64,000 nucleotides of DNA from Bacterioplanoides sp965200585. Its GTDB lineage: Bacteria > Pseudomonadota > Gammaproteobacteria > Pseudomonadales > Oceanobacteraceae. Both the position numbers and the translations under genes were made by a program. This document shows positions 9,001-15,202 of this stretch, in pieces (the first letter of the stretch is position 1; each line of letters starts with the position of its first letter). The DNA lies in the NCBI RefSeq assembly GCF_965200585.1, contig NZ_OZ241361.1. The stretch is one strand, 5' to 3'. Below the pieces are notes generated by a model. It searched no databases and was not told where the DNA came from. It saw nothing but the letters and a program-made list of their open reading frames with translations.

Positions 9001-9211
9001 GCGTTTGCGTCCTATCGCCATGACAGTTGCTACTATTGCAATTGGTTTATTGCCCGTACTGCACTCAGATGGCACCGGATCAGAAGTAATGAGCCGGATT
9101 GCTGCGCCTATGGTTGGAGGGACGGTCAGTGCCTTGTTACTGACTCTGGTTGTGTTGCCGGTGATTTATTATTTATGGCGTAGTGCTTCGTTAAAGCAAT
9201 ATTCTAAATAA
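6035..9211 (+). CDS. cusA: CusA-family Cu(I)/Ag(I) RND efflux transporter
   Basis: This is the proton-driven inner-membrane pump, 1058 residues, normal for heavy-metal RND proteins. The N-terminal signature (TPVDAIPDLSDVQVIVKTSYPGQAP split across the first periplasmic strand) and GVGWVF identify the CusA/SilA type rather than CzcA. The methionines that form the Cu/Ag path in E. coli CusA have counterparts in DLMYMP, RSGMT and RIDMLATGIKTP. Twelve transmembrane segments are expected; the TM4 region LGGIAIAIGAMVDGAIVM is clear. The operon has no outer-membrane factor gene. A strong plus-strand terminator lies 82 bases after the stop, inside the convergent thiL. Confidence 0.94.
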   Translation: MIHRIILWSVKNRVLVLLLSLILVLLGLYAVKHTPVDAIPDLSDVQVIVKTSYPGQAPEVVQEQITYPLTTALMAVPGAQVVRGFSFFGDSYVYLIFDDDTDMYWARSRVLEYLSQLSGQLPGGVQLQLGPDATGVGWVFIYALTDRSGQTDLAELRRLQDWLLRFELQTVEGVSEVAALGGMVKQYQVQLNPAALIAHQLSVNQVIMAIRQANQQIGASVIEKAEAEYMVNASGYIRTITELENVPLPFSMDMSRADQSARQFPLLIKDIATVREVPEMRRGIAELNGEGEVVGGIIVMRYGENAQAVIQRVKEKLRQLKASLPDQVEIIPVYDRAELIESAVDNLWQKLSEEFLAVILVCAAFLLHFRSSLVILFSLPLGILAAFILMKWQGLNANIMSLGGIAIAIGAMVDGAIVMTENLHKHLEKNPAISGEKRWQLVAQSCQEVGPALFFSLLIITLSFLPVFVLEAQEGRLFSPLAFTKTYAMAAAAILAITLVPVLLGYLVTGNIRSEQHNPLNRLLVSAYLPVLDKVLNWPKTTLLLVSLIAVSAFYPLQKLGSEFMPPLDEGDLMYMPTTYPGLSIGEARQILQQTGKLIRSVPEVKNVFGKIGRAETATDPAPLTMIETFIQFKPKEQWRSGMTAEKLRQELDQRVQFPGLTNAWVMPIKTRIDMLATGIKTPVGIKIAGDDLATIQAIGEQIEALIKPLPGTLSVYAERTASGRYLHIDIDRVRAAQYGLSLEAVQQILATAVGGRAIDQSIQGLERYAISVRYPQGYRNSVATLNDLSLITDHGQVIRLAEIADIAIKPGPAMIKSENGRINGWLFIDLQDVDLGQYVQQAQQVITTALSDKTINLPPGYSINWAGQYEYLLRAEQKLSYVVPLTLSIITILLFLSFGRIPEVMMILLTLPLSLVGGLWLMWWLGFNFSVAVGVGFIALAGVAVEIGVIMLVYLNQAYQQALKQAKTEKRCLEKAQLRQAVIQGAGLRLRPIAMTVATIAIGLLPVLHSDGTGSEVMSRIAAPMVGGTVSALLLTLVVLPVIYYLWRSASLKQYSK

Positions 9212-9251
9212 CCCAACTAATGAAACAGCCCCTCGAATCAGCATCGGGAGA

Positions 9252-10217
9252 TCAGAAATGACTGAATCCGGATGTGGCGGTTATTTCTGAAGAAGGCCCG
9301 GTCAGGATCACACCTGTCGGGCCTTTTTTACAGACGCCGATCTGATGTACGGCCGGGAATTGTTGTTGCAGTTCCGCGATGGTATCTGGATTTGAGCTGG
9401 TAAATAACAACTGATAATCATCACCGCCGGTCAGGCATTGCTGTTTTTGTTGTGGGTCGGCACATTGGATTTTTTCCGGATCAATTTCCAATGTTAAGCC
9501 AGATGCTCGGGCAATATGTCCAGCGTCCTGTAATAAGCCGTCGGAAATATCCATACAGCTGCTGGCAACTCCCTGAAGTTTTTGTCCAAGAGATAAATGC
9601 ACCTTAGGAAAATAATAAGCCTGGGCAAAGCCAGAAATATCAGCTGGGTTGTGAAGTACCTGAGGCAAAGCCAGTGCCGCAGCACCAATTGGGCCGGAGC
9701 AATAAATGACATCACCGGCTTGTGCACCACTTCGTGTTAAGGCTTGGCTAGTGCTGTTTGAATCTAATGCGAGCCAACCTTGCACCGCCACTGAGATCAC
9801 TAGCTGTTTGCCGCGCGTAGTATCACCACCAATTAACGCAATTTGTAATTCATGGGCAGCTTTTTTTAATCCGTCGGAAAAATCCGCTAACCAGTGTGCA
9901 TTCGATTCAGGCAAAGTCAGTGCTAAATGAAACCCCTGAGGTGTTGCTCCCATCGCTGCTAAATCACTAGCAGCGCAGCGCAGCGCGCGTTGCGCAATTA
10001 AATGAGCCGGAGCTGTGGCTGGAAAATGCACATCGGCCACTTGCGTATCAATACTCTGAACAAGCTCAGTATTCGGCGGTGGTTTTACGACGGAGGCATC
10101 ATCACCAATGGCAATAACGGTGTCGGGGGAGGAGGGGAAATCAGAGCAAAAAAACCGGCGAATTAATTCAAACTCGCCGATGTTGGTTGATAAAACATCA
10201 TCCGTTTTTTTGCTCAT
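9252..10217 (-). CDS. thiL: Thiamine-monophosphate kinase
   Basis: This enzyme phosphorylates thiamine monophosphate to the cofactor thiamine diphosphate. The length of 321 residues is usual. Family motifs are visible: an N-terminal GEFELIRRFF start, IGDDASVV, the metal/ATP-binding GGDTTRG, and CMDISDGLLQDAGHIARASGL. It is the last gene of the nrdR-rib-nusB-thiL block, 35 bases after nusB. Its last roughly 25 codons overlap a strong hairpin that acts as terminator for cusA on the other strand, so the C-terminal sequence CKKGPTGVILTGPSS is constrained by it. Confidence 0.95.
   Translation of the reverse strand: MSKKTDDVLSTNIGEFELIRRFFCSDFPSSPDTVIAIGDDASVVKPPPNTELVQSIDTQVADVHFPATAPAHLIAQRALRCAASDLAAMGATPQGFHLALTLPESNAHWLADFSDGLKKAAHELQIALIGGDTTRGKQLVISVAVQGWLALDSNSTSQALTRSGAQAGDVIYCSGPIGAAALALPQVLHNPADISGFAQAYYFPKVHLSLGQKLQGVASSCMDISDGLLQDAGHIARASGLTLEIDPEKIQCADPQQKQQCLTGGDDYQLLFTSSNPDTIAELQQQFPAVHQIGVCKKGPTGVILTGPSSEITATSGFSHF
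9293..9329 (+). terminator. Rho-independent terminator for cusA, inside thiL 3' end
   Basis: Arms AAGGCCCG and CGGGCCTT, with an inner CAGG/CCTG stem, are followed by TTTTTT on the plus strand. It lies 82 bases after cusA, within the coding sequence of the convergent thiL. Confidence 0.8.
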
Positions 10218-10252
10218 AATCAGTACTGCTCTTCAACGTCAGTGGTGAAAGC

Positions 10253-10750
10253 TCAGGACTTTTTGCCTTTGTTACCACGAATTTCGACCATACGATCACG
10301 CTGGGCTAATTTATCCAGAATACCGTTAACGTATTTATGGCCGTCGGTTGCGCCAAAGGTTTTGGCCAACTCAACTGATTCGTTGATGACTACCTTATAA
10401 GGCACGTCGATACGGTGCATCATTTCGTAGGCACCCAGACGTAAAATAGCCAGTTCTACCGGAGTCAGTTCGTCTAAGCGACGATCCAGCAGAGGCTCAA
10501 TCTTTTTGTCCAGATCGGCTTTTTCGCGTGGCACGCCATGCAGGATATCGTGGAAATATTCCAGATCCACTTTACTCATGTCGTTATCGGTACGGAACTC
10601 AGCTTCAATGGCAGCCAGGTTAGCACCAGCCAGTTGCCATTGGTAAATGGCCTGTACGGCAAAACGTCGTGCTTTACGACGAGCGGCCGGGCTGGATTTT
10701 TTACCGCCAGGGTGGTTTCCCTGGGCGGATTGATTGGAAGTGCTGGACAT
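10253..10750 (-). CDS. nusB: Transcription antitermination factor NusB
   Basis: NusB binds boxA RNA with NusE (ribosomal protein S10) in rRNA antitermination complexes. The 165-residue protein has the all-helical family signature (ARRKARRFAVQAIYQWQ, then DLEYFHDILHGV, then LAILRLGAYEM and INESVELAKTFG). It carries a basic, low-complexity N-terminal extension (SSTSNQSAQGNHPGGKKSSPA) and a Lys-rich tail, which makes it longer than E. coli NusB (139). Five bases separate it from ribH, so they are co-transcribed. Confidence 0.96.
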   Translation of the reverse strand: MSSTSNQSAQGNHPGGKKSSPAARRKARRFAVQAIYQWQLAGANLAAIEAEFRTDNDMSKVDLEYFHDILHGVPREKADLDKKIEPLLDRRLDELTPVELAILRLGAYEMMHRIDVPYKVVINESVELAKTFGATDGHKYVNGILDKLAQRDRMVEIRGNKGKKS

Positions 10751-10755
10751 CAGGC

Positions 10756-11229
10756 TTACGCCTCCAGAGCTTTGATCAGGTTAACCATTTCAAAGGCGGA
10801 CATTGCTGCTTCTTCACCTTTGTTACCTGCCTTGGTACCAGAACGCTCAATCGCTTGTTCGATGGAGTCTACCGTCAGTACACCAAACGCAACCGGAATG
10901 CCGGACTGCAGAGAAACCTGACCCAGACCTTTGGTGCACTCAGCCGATACGTATTCAAAGTGTGGTGTACCACCACGAATAACCGCACCCAGAGTGATGA
11001 TGGCGTCGTATTTACCGCTGTCGGCTACTTTTTTAGTTGCCAGAGGAATTTCCATGGCACCCGGAACACGAATAACAGTGATGTTTTCAATATCCACACC
11101 GTGGCGGGTTAAAGAATCTACTGCGCCTTCTAACAGGCTCTCGACAACAAATGCATTCCAACGACCTACTACAATGGCGTATTTACCGTCGTTTGGAGTT
11201 AAATCACCTTCGATAATTTCTAAGCTCAT
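10756..11229 (-). CDS. ribH: 6,7-dimethyl-8-ribityllumazine synthase
   Basis: This enzyme condenses the ribityl-pyrimidine with 3,4-dihydroxy-2-butanone 4-phosphate in the penultimate step of riboflavin synthesis. The 157-residue form starting MSLEIIEG at 11229 is chosen because it matches family length and is preceded by a GAGAG ribosome site; upstream codons in frame belong to a repeat. Motifs VGRWNAFVV, VPGAMEIPLA, GAVIRGGTPHFEYV and FGVLTVDSIEQA are diagnostic. A twin-hairpin repeat begins about 30 bases upstream of its start, between it and ribB. Confidence 0.96.
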   Translation of the reverse strand: MSLEIIEGDLTPNDGKYAIVVGRWNAFVVESLLEGAVDSLTRHGVDIENITVIRVPGAMEIPLATKKVADSGKYDAIITLGAVIRGGTPHFEYVSAECTKGLGQVSLQSGIPVAFGVLTVDSIEQAIERSGTKAGNKGEEAAMSAFEMVNLIKALEA

Positions 11230-11258
11230 GGTTTTACTCTCGTTCAAATAAATTCTAA

Positions 11259-11370
11259 AGCTGCAGTACAAGGTCATTACCGACAGACACGCCGTGAATA
11301 CATCCCTGTAGGCTCTTCGATGACATCCTGTCATCGCAAGGTCTGCTGGTAATAACCTTATACTGCAGCT
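11259..11370 (-). repeat. Twin-hairpin palindromic repeat, copy A
   Basis: This 112-base element has 30-base imperfect terminal inverted repeats. The outermost 28-base pair is at 11261-11288 and 11341-11368, with 24 of 28 bases matching. The arms enclose a 52-base core with two small hairpins: CGATGACA/TGTCATCG (11318-11336) and TACA/TGTA (11299-11310). Read on the minus strand, the hairpin loops contain AGGAT and AGGGAT, and the core ends ACGGCGTGTC. Copy B at 11408-11517 has the same plan and an equally long core, but unrelated arms. Confidence 0.8.
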
Positions 11371-11407
11371 GACAACGCTAAACTTTTTTGCATTGTCTGG
11401 TGTTAAA

Positions 11408-11517
11408 GATTCCGAAGGATATTTATTTCAGGCGACCGTCTACCGCAGGGATGCGGTAGCCGAGCGTACATGGATGTATTTACCGCGTGTCGCTCGAAAT
11501 AAATATGCTTGGGAATC
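11408..11517 (+). repeat. Twin-hairpin palindromic repeat, copy B
   Basis: This 110-base element has 29-base terminal inverted repeats (11408-11436 and 11489-11517, 25 of 29 matching). A 52-base core contains the hairpins CTACCGCA/TGCGGTAG (11440-11459, loop GGGA) and TACA/TGTA (11467-11478, loop TGGA), and the motif ACCGCGTGTC. It faces opposite to copy A in the ribB-ribH gap, so the two together fill nearly all of this 312-base intergenic stretch. No protein-coding capacity is evident. Confidence 0.8.
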
Positions 11518-11541
11518 GAATTTGAATACTTACTCGGCCTC

Positions 11542-12657
11542 TTATTCTGAGTACGGTAAATACTCTTCAATTTCCAAATCAAACCCTGACAGGCCCGCGT
11601 AACGGGTTTCACTGCTCAGCAGTTTCATTTTTTTCACGCCTAAATCGCGCAGAATCTGTGAGCCGGTACCAATGGTCAGGAACGCACCAGAACTGTCGGT
11701 GTTCGGGCTGCGTTGCGGACGTACACGACCAAAATGCTGGTCCATGCTGTCACAAATGTTTTCTTGTTGGCCGGCTGACAATAACACCAGTACGCCTTTG
11801 CCTGCTTCGGCAATTCTGGCCATCGCTTTGGTGGACGACCAACTTTCGGAATCAACTTTACGGATACCTAAAGTATCGCGCAGGGTATTGGTGGTTTGCA
11901 CTCGCACGATAGTGGCATCGTCTTCGCTGATGTCACCCATGGTCAGCGCCAGATGGGTTTCATTCTGAATGCTGTCAGTAAAGGTGTGCAGCTGGAATTC
12001 ACCAAACTCGGTATGCACGGCTTCTTTACTGGTCAGCTCAACGGTTTTTTCATTGGCGATGCGGTAGTGAATTAAATCGGCGATGGTGCCAATTTTAATA
12101 TCGTGTTTTTCCGCAAATACTTCCAGATCCGGGCGACGTGCCATGGTGCCGTCGGCATTCATGATTTCAACAATGGCAGATGACGGGGTTAAACCCGCTA
12201 AGCGTGCCAGGTCACAACCAGCTTCGGTATGACCTGCGCGGCTTAATACACCGCCCGGACGAGCGCGCAACGGGAAGATATGACCCGGTTGTACGATGTC
12301 TTCTGGTTTGCTGTTGGCATCAACCGCAACCTGAATGGTGCGGGCGCGATCAGCAGCAGAAATACCCGTTGTCACACCTTCGGCTGCTTCAATGGAAACC
12401 GTGAATGGGGTGGAGAACTTCGCGCCGTTGCCTGTCACCATGGCTGGCAGGCCTAAGAAATCACAACGCTCGCCACTTAAGGTTAAGCAGATCAGACCAC
12501 GGGCTTCGGTGGCCATAAAGTTAATGATTTCAGGGGTTACTTTTTCCGCAGCAACAATGATGTCGCCTTCGTTTTCACGGTCTTCGTCATCCATCAGGAT
12601 AACCATTTTACCGTTGCGGATGTCTTCAATAATGTCTTCGATCTTATTCAGGGGCAT
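11542..12657 (-). CDS. ribB: 3,4-dihydroxy-2-butanone 4-phosphate synthase with degenerate GTP cyclohydrolase II domain
   Basis: The N-terminal domain (about 1-205) makes 3,4-dihydroxy-2-butanone 4-phosphate from ribulose 5-phosphate; its signatures DDEDRENEGD, ATEARGLIC, TGISAADRA and RAGHTEAG are intact. The C-terminal domain (about 210-371) aligns with GTP cyclohydrolase II but lacks the three zinc Cys: the canonical CLTGDxxGSxRCDCG region reads TNTLRDTLGIRKVDS. It is therefore the RibBX-type variant, and cyclohydrolase activity must come from a separate ribA. I choose ATG 12657, which follows a GGTGAG site; a GTG at 12666 is an alternative. Confidence 0.93.
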   Translation of the reverse strand: MPLNKIEDIIEDIRNGKMVILMDDEDRENEGDIIVAAEKVTPEIINFMATEARGLICLTLSGERCDFLGLPAMVTGNGAKFSTPFTVSIEAAEGVTTGISAADRARTIQVAVDANSKPEDIVQPGHIFPLRARPGGVLSRAGHTEAGCDLARLAGLTPSSAIVEIMNADGTMARRPDLEVFAEKHDIKIGTIADLIHYRIANEKTVELTSKEAVHTEFGEFQLHTFTDSIQNETHLALTMGDISEDDATIVRVQTTNTLRDTLGIRKVDSESWSSTKAMARIAEAGKGVLVLLSAGQQENICDSMDQHFGRVRPQRSPNTDSSGAFLTIGTGSQILRDLGVKKMKLLSSETRYAGLSGFDLEIEEYLPYSE

Positions 12658-12666
12658 GTTGCTCAC

Positions 12667-13332
12667 CTATTTCCAGAAACCGTTTTGTGCCAGGAAGGCC
12701 TGGCTAATACCACTTTGAGGGGCGTGTGCTGCACCGTCTTTATTGCCCGTCAGCAGTTGCTCTAAATAACGCGCGATAATATCAACTTCGAGATGAACCT
12801 GCTGACCTTCTTTGGCGGCGTACAGCGTTGTCTCCTGTGCCGTGTGCGGCACAATATTCAGCTCAAACCCCATCGGGTTGAGGGCATTGGCAGTCAGGCT
12901 GACACCATCGACAGTGATCGAACCTTTCGCTGCAATGTATTTCTTTAAATTTGCCGGAGGCTCAATCACAAACTGAATCGAGCGGGCATCGGCATTACGT
13001 TTTTTAATGGTACCTAAACCATCCACATGACCGGTAACAATATGACCGCCCATACGGGTGGTGGGCATCATGGCTTTTTCCAGGTTAACAGCGGTACCTT
13101 TGCCCCAGTTGCCAATCTGAGTGTGTGCCAGAGATTCGCGTGATACATCAGCAACAAAGCCGTCACCTGGCAGTTCAACAACGGTTAAACACACACCATT
13201 AGTAGCGATGCTGTCACCCAATTGCACATCCGCTAAGTCTAAGGCACCCGTGGCAATACGCAGACGGATATCACCTTGTTTGTTTTCAACGCTGGCGACT
13301 GAGCCAACCGCTTCAATAATTCCGGTAAACAT
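12667..13332 (-). CDS. ribE: Riboflavin synthase, alpha subunit
   Basis: This enzyme dismutates two lumazines to riboflavin. The 221-residue protein shows the tandem duplicated beta-barrel: the first repeat begins MFTGIIEAVGSV, with the conserved NGVCLTV and SRESLAHT, and the second has GHIVTGHVDGLG and DGVSLTAN. The start MFTGII is invariant in the family. It starts one base after the ribD stop, so translational coupling is likely. The symbol ribE follows E. coli-style use; some annotations call it ribC. Confidence 0.96.
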   Translation of the reverse strand: MFTGIIEAVGSVASVENKQGDIRLRIATGALDLADVQLGDSIATNGVCLTVVELPGDGFVADVSRESLAHTQIGNWGKGTAVNLEKAMMPTTRMGGHIVTGHVDGLGTIKKRNADARSIQFVIEPPANLKKYIAAKGSITVDGVSLTANALNPMGFELNIVPHTAQETTLYAAKEGQQVHLEVDIIARYLEQLLTGNKDGAAHAPQSGISQAFLAQNGFWK

Positions 13333-14502
13333 TTATGTCTCTTTCGGCTCGTTATTGGCTGCTGTTTTGGCTGTTTCATTGGGTATGGGCGTCAGAGTTA
13401 AACGCAGATCATTACCAACCATACGTACATCCTGCCAGTGCCAGCGCAGCTGTTGTTTCATAGCCCCGAAATCTAAGGATAGCAGGGGTCTGGCATTACT
13501 CCCGAGCAGCGTTGGCGCACAATATAACACCAGTTCGTTGATCAGTTTGTGTGCAACAAAGGCACCGGCCAGTTGAGCGCCGCTTTCAACCAGAATTTCG
13601 TTATGGCCCTGCTCACCCAAATAGCGCACCAGCGCGGTTAAATCGACTTTGCCGCTGTCTGGTTCGTTAGTGTTTTGGGGAGACAGCCAATAATTCAGCG
13701 CACCGCTATTGGCCGGACGTGAGGGTTTACTCTCTGGCTCAGACAAGGTGGCAATCAGAATATCGCCGTGTTGTTGTAACAGCTTAGCGTCTGGCGGTAA
13801 GCGGTTCTGGCCATCAATCACCACCCGCAAAGGCTGACGCCATAAGCGTGCCTCCTGTTCGATTCCCGTTTCCTCAGGTCTTACCGTCATCGACGGGTCA
13901 TCGATTAATACCGAATCCACACCGGTGATAATGGCACAGGAGCGGGCGCGTAAACGCTGTACATCCTGACGCGCTTGTGGGCCGGTAATCCACTGGCTTT
14001 CACCGCTGGCCATGGCAGTACGGCCATCCAGGCTGTGCGCCAGCTTGGCCCGAATATAAGGTAACCCGCTGCGCATACGCTGCATAAAACCGACATTAAT
14101 GGCTTCCGCTTCGTCTTGCAGGCAGGATTCAACCACCTCAATGCCAGCATCGCGCAGCATCTGGTAACCACGACCAGCCACCTCTGGGTTTGGATCGGTC
14201 GTGGCACCCACAACCCGCGCGATACCCGCATCGATCAGACCCTGAGCACAGGGCGGGGTACGACCAAAGTGAGAGCAGGGCTCCAGCGTGACATAGGCGG
14301 TAGCACCTTTGGCGTTAGCACCCGCGATTTTTAAGGCGTTTACTTCGGCGTGGCCTTCACCGGCTTTCTGGTGCCAGCCTTCGCCAATGATGTTACCGTT
14401 TTTCACCAGCACACAGCCGACCCTGGGGTTAGGGCTGGTGGAATACAAACCGAGGCGGGCCAGTTGCAACGCCTTCGCCATGTAGCGGCGATCCCTTAGC
14501 AT
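13333..14502 (-). CDS. ribD: Bifunctional pyrimidine deaminase/reductase RibD
   Basis: This enzyme performs deamination and then NADPH-dependent reduction in riboflavin synthesis. The N-terminal deaminase (about 1-145) has the zinc motif HAEVNAL and PCSHFGRTPPC. The C-terminal reductase (about 147-365) has the substrate and NADPH signatures (AKLAHSLDGRTA, SQWITG, ESGAQLAGAF). From ATG 14502 the length is 389, usual for the family; a TTG one codon upstream is an unlikely alternative. The start overlaps the nrdR stop by one base (TGATG). Confidence 0.96.
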   Translation of the reverse strand: MLRDRRYMAKALQLARLGLYSTSPNPRVGCVLVKNGNIIGEGWHQKAGEGHAEVNALKIAGANAKGATAYVTLEPCSHFGRTPPCAQGLIDAGIARVVGATTDPNPEVAGRGYQMLRDAGIEVVESCLQDEAEAINVGFMQRMRSGLPYIRAKLAHSLDGRTAMASGESQWITGPQARQDVQRLRARSCAIITGVDSVLIDDPSMTVRPEETGIEQEARLWRQPLRVVIDGQNRLPPDAKLLQQHGDILIATLSEPESKPSRPANSGALNYWLSPQNTNEPDSGKVDLTALVRYLGEQGHNEILVESGAQLAGAFVAHKLINELVLYCAPTLLGSNARPLLSLDFGAMKQQLRWHWQDVRMVGNDLRLTLTPIPNETAKTAANNEPKET

Positions 14503-15011
14503 CAACGGTTACCGTCGCAACCGTTGGGCTTGCGTGAAGTTGATGTGCGCGCGGCAGGCGGATTCAGCTCCATGCGTTCAATTTCAGCCTGGAATTCCGA
14601 AATATCCTGAAAGCTGCGATACACCGATGCAAAGCGCACATACGCTACCTGATCGAGCTGGCGTAATTCATTCATCACACATTCGCCCAACACACGGCTG
14701 TCAATTTCGCGTTCACCGGTGGTGCGTAATTCATGCTTGATACGGGAAACTGCGGCTTCCACGGCCTCAACACCAACCGGACGTTTTTCCAGCGAGCGCT
14801 GGATGCCAGAGCGTAGTTTATCTTCGTTGAAAGGTTCGCGGGTGCCGTCTTGCTTGACGATGCGGGGCATTAACAGTTCGGCGCTTTCAAACGTGGTGAA
14901 GCGCTCACCGCAGGCAATGCACTCACGGCGACGGCGCGTCTGCTCACCGTCTGCAATCAGACGGGAATCAATAACTTTGGTATCCGGGTGGGAGCAAAAC
15001 GGGCAACGCAT
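14502..15011 (-). CDS. nrdR: Transcriptional repressor NrdR
   Basis: NrdR is the ATP/dATP-sensing repressor of ribonucleotide reductase genes. The 169-residue protein starts MRCPFCSHPDTKVIDSR, with a four-Cys zinc ribbon (C3, C6, then CIACG near 31-34), and continues into the ATP-cone domain (about 49-139; VKQDGTREPFNEDKL and the AYVRFASVYRSF end). It is the first gene of the nrdR-ribD-ribE-ribB-ribH-nusB-thiL block, a conserved order in gammaproteobacteria. No FMN riboswitch was found in the region. Confidence 0.96.
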   Translation of the reverse strand: MRCPFCSHPDTKVIDSRLIADGEQTRRRRECIACGERFTTFESAELLMPRIVKQDGTREPFNEDKLRSGIQRSLEKRPVGVEAVEAAVSRIKHELRTTGEREIDSRVLGECVMNELRQLDQVAYVRFASVYRSFQDISEFQAEIERMELNPPAARTSTSRKPNGCDGNR

Positions 15012-15202
15012 AACTGGTAAAGAGCTTAAGATCGTGCCAACCCGACATGGGTCTGGCTAAAAGTCGCGCGATTTTACTGGATTTGGCGGGGTTAATCCAG
15101 AGAAGGCATCATTGCGACTATGGCAACCGTGTGGTTATGACACTAGACATAGAGCGATCCAATAACCAGCGTGACTAAGCGCCACGCTGATTGGAGTCTG
15201 TT

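Noticed and set aside
11230..11334. N-terminal extension of RibH from an ATG at 11334
   Set aside because: The added codons come from the twin-hairpin repeat (copy A), and RibH homologues start at MSLEIIEG; the ATG at 11229 has a proper ribosome site.
12658..15202. An FMN riboswitch controlling the rib genes
   Set aside because: No RFN element signatures (AGGGGTG, GAxxCCGGTG) were seen upstream of ribB or nrdR; the genes form a run with overlapping or abutting ends without room for one.
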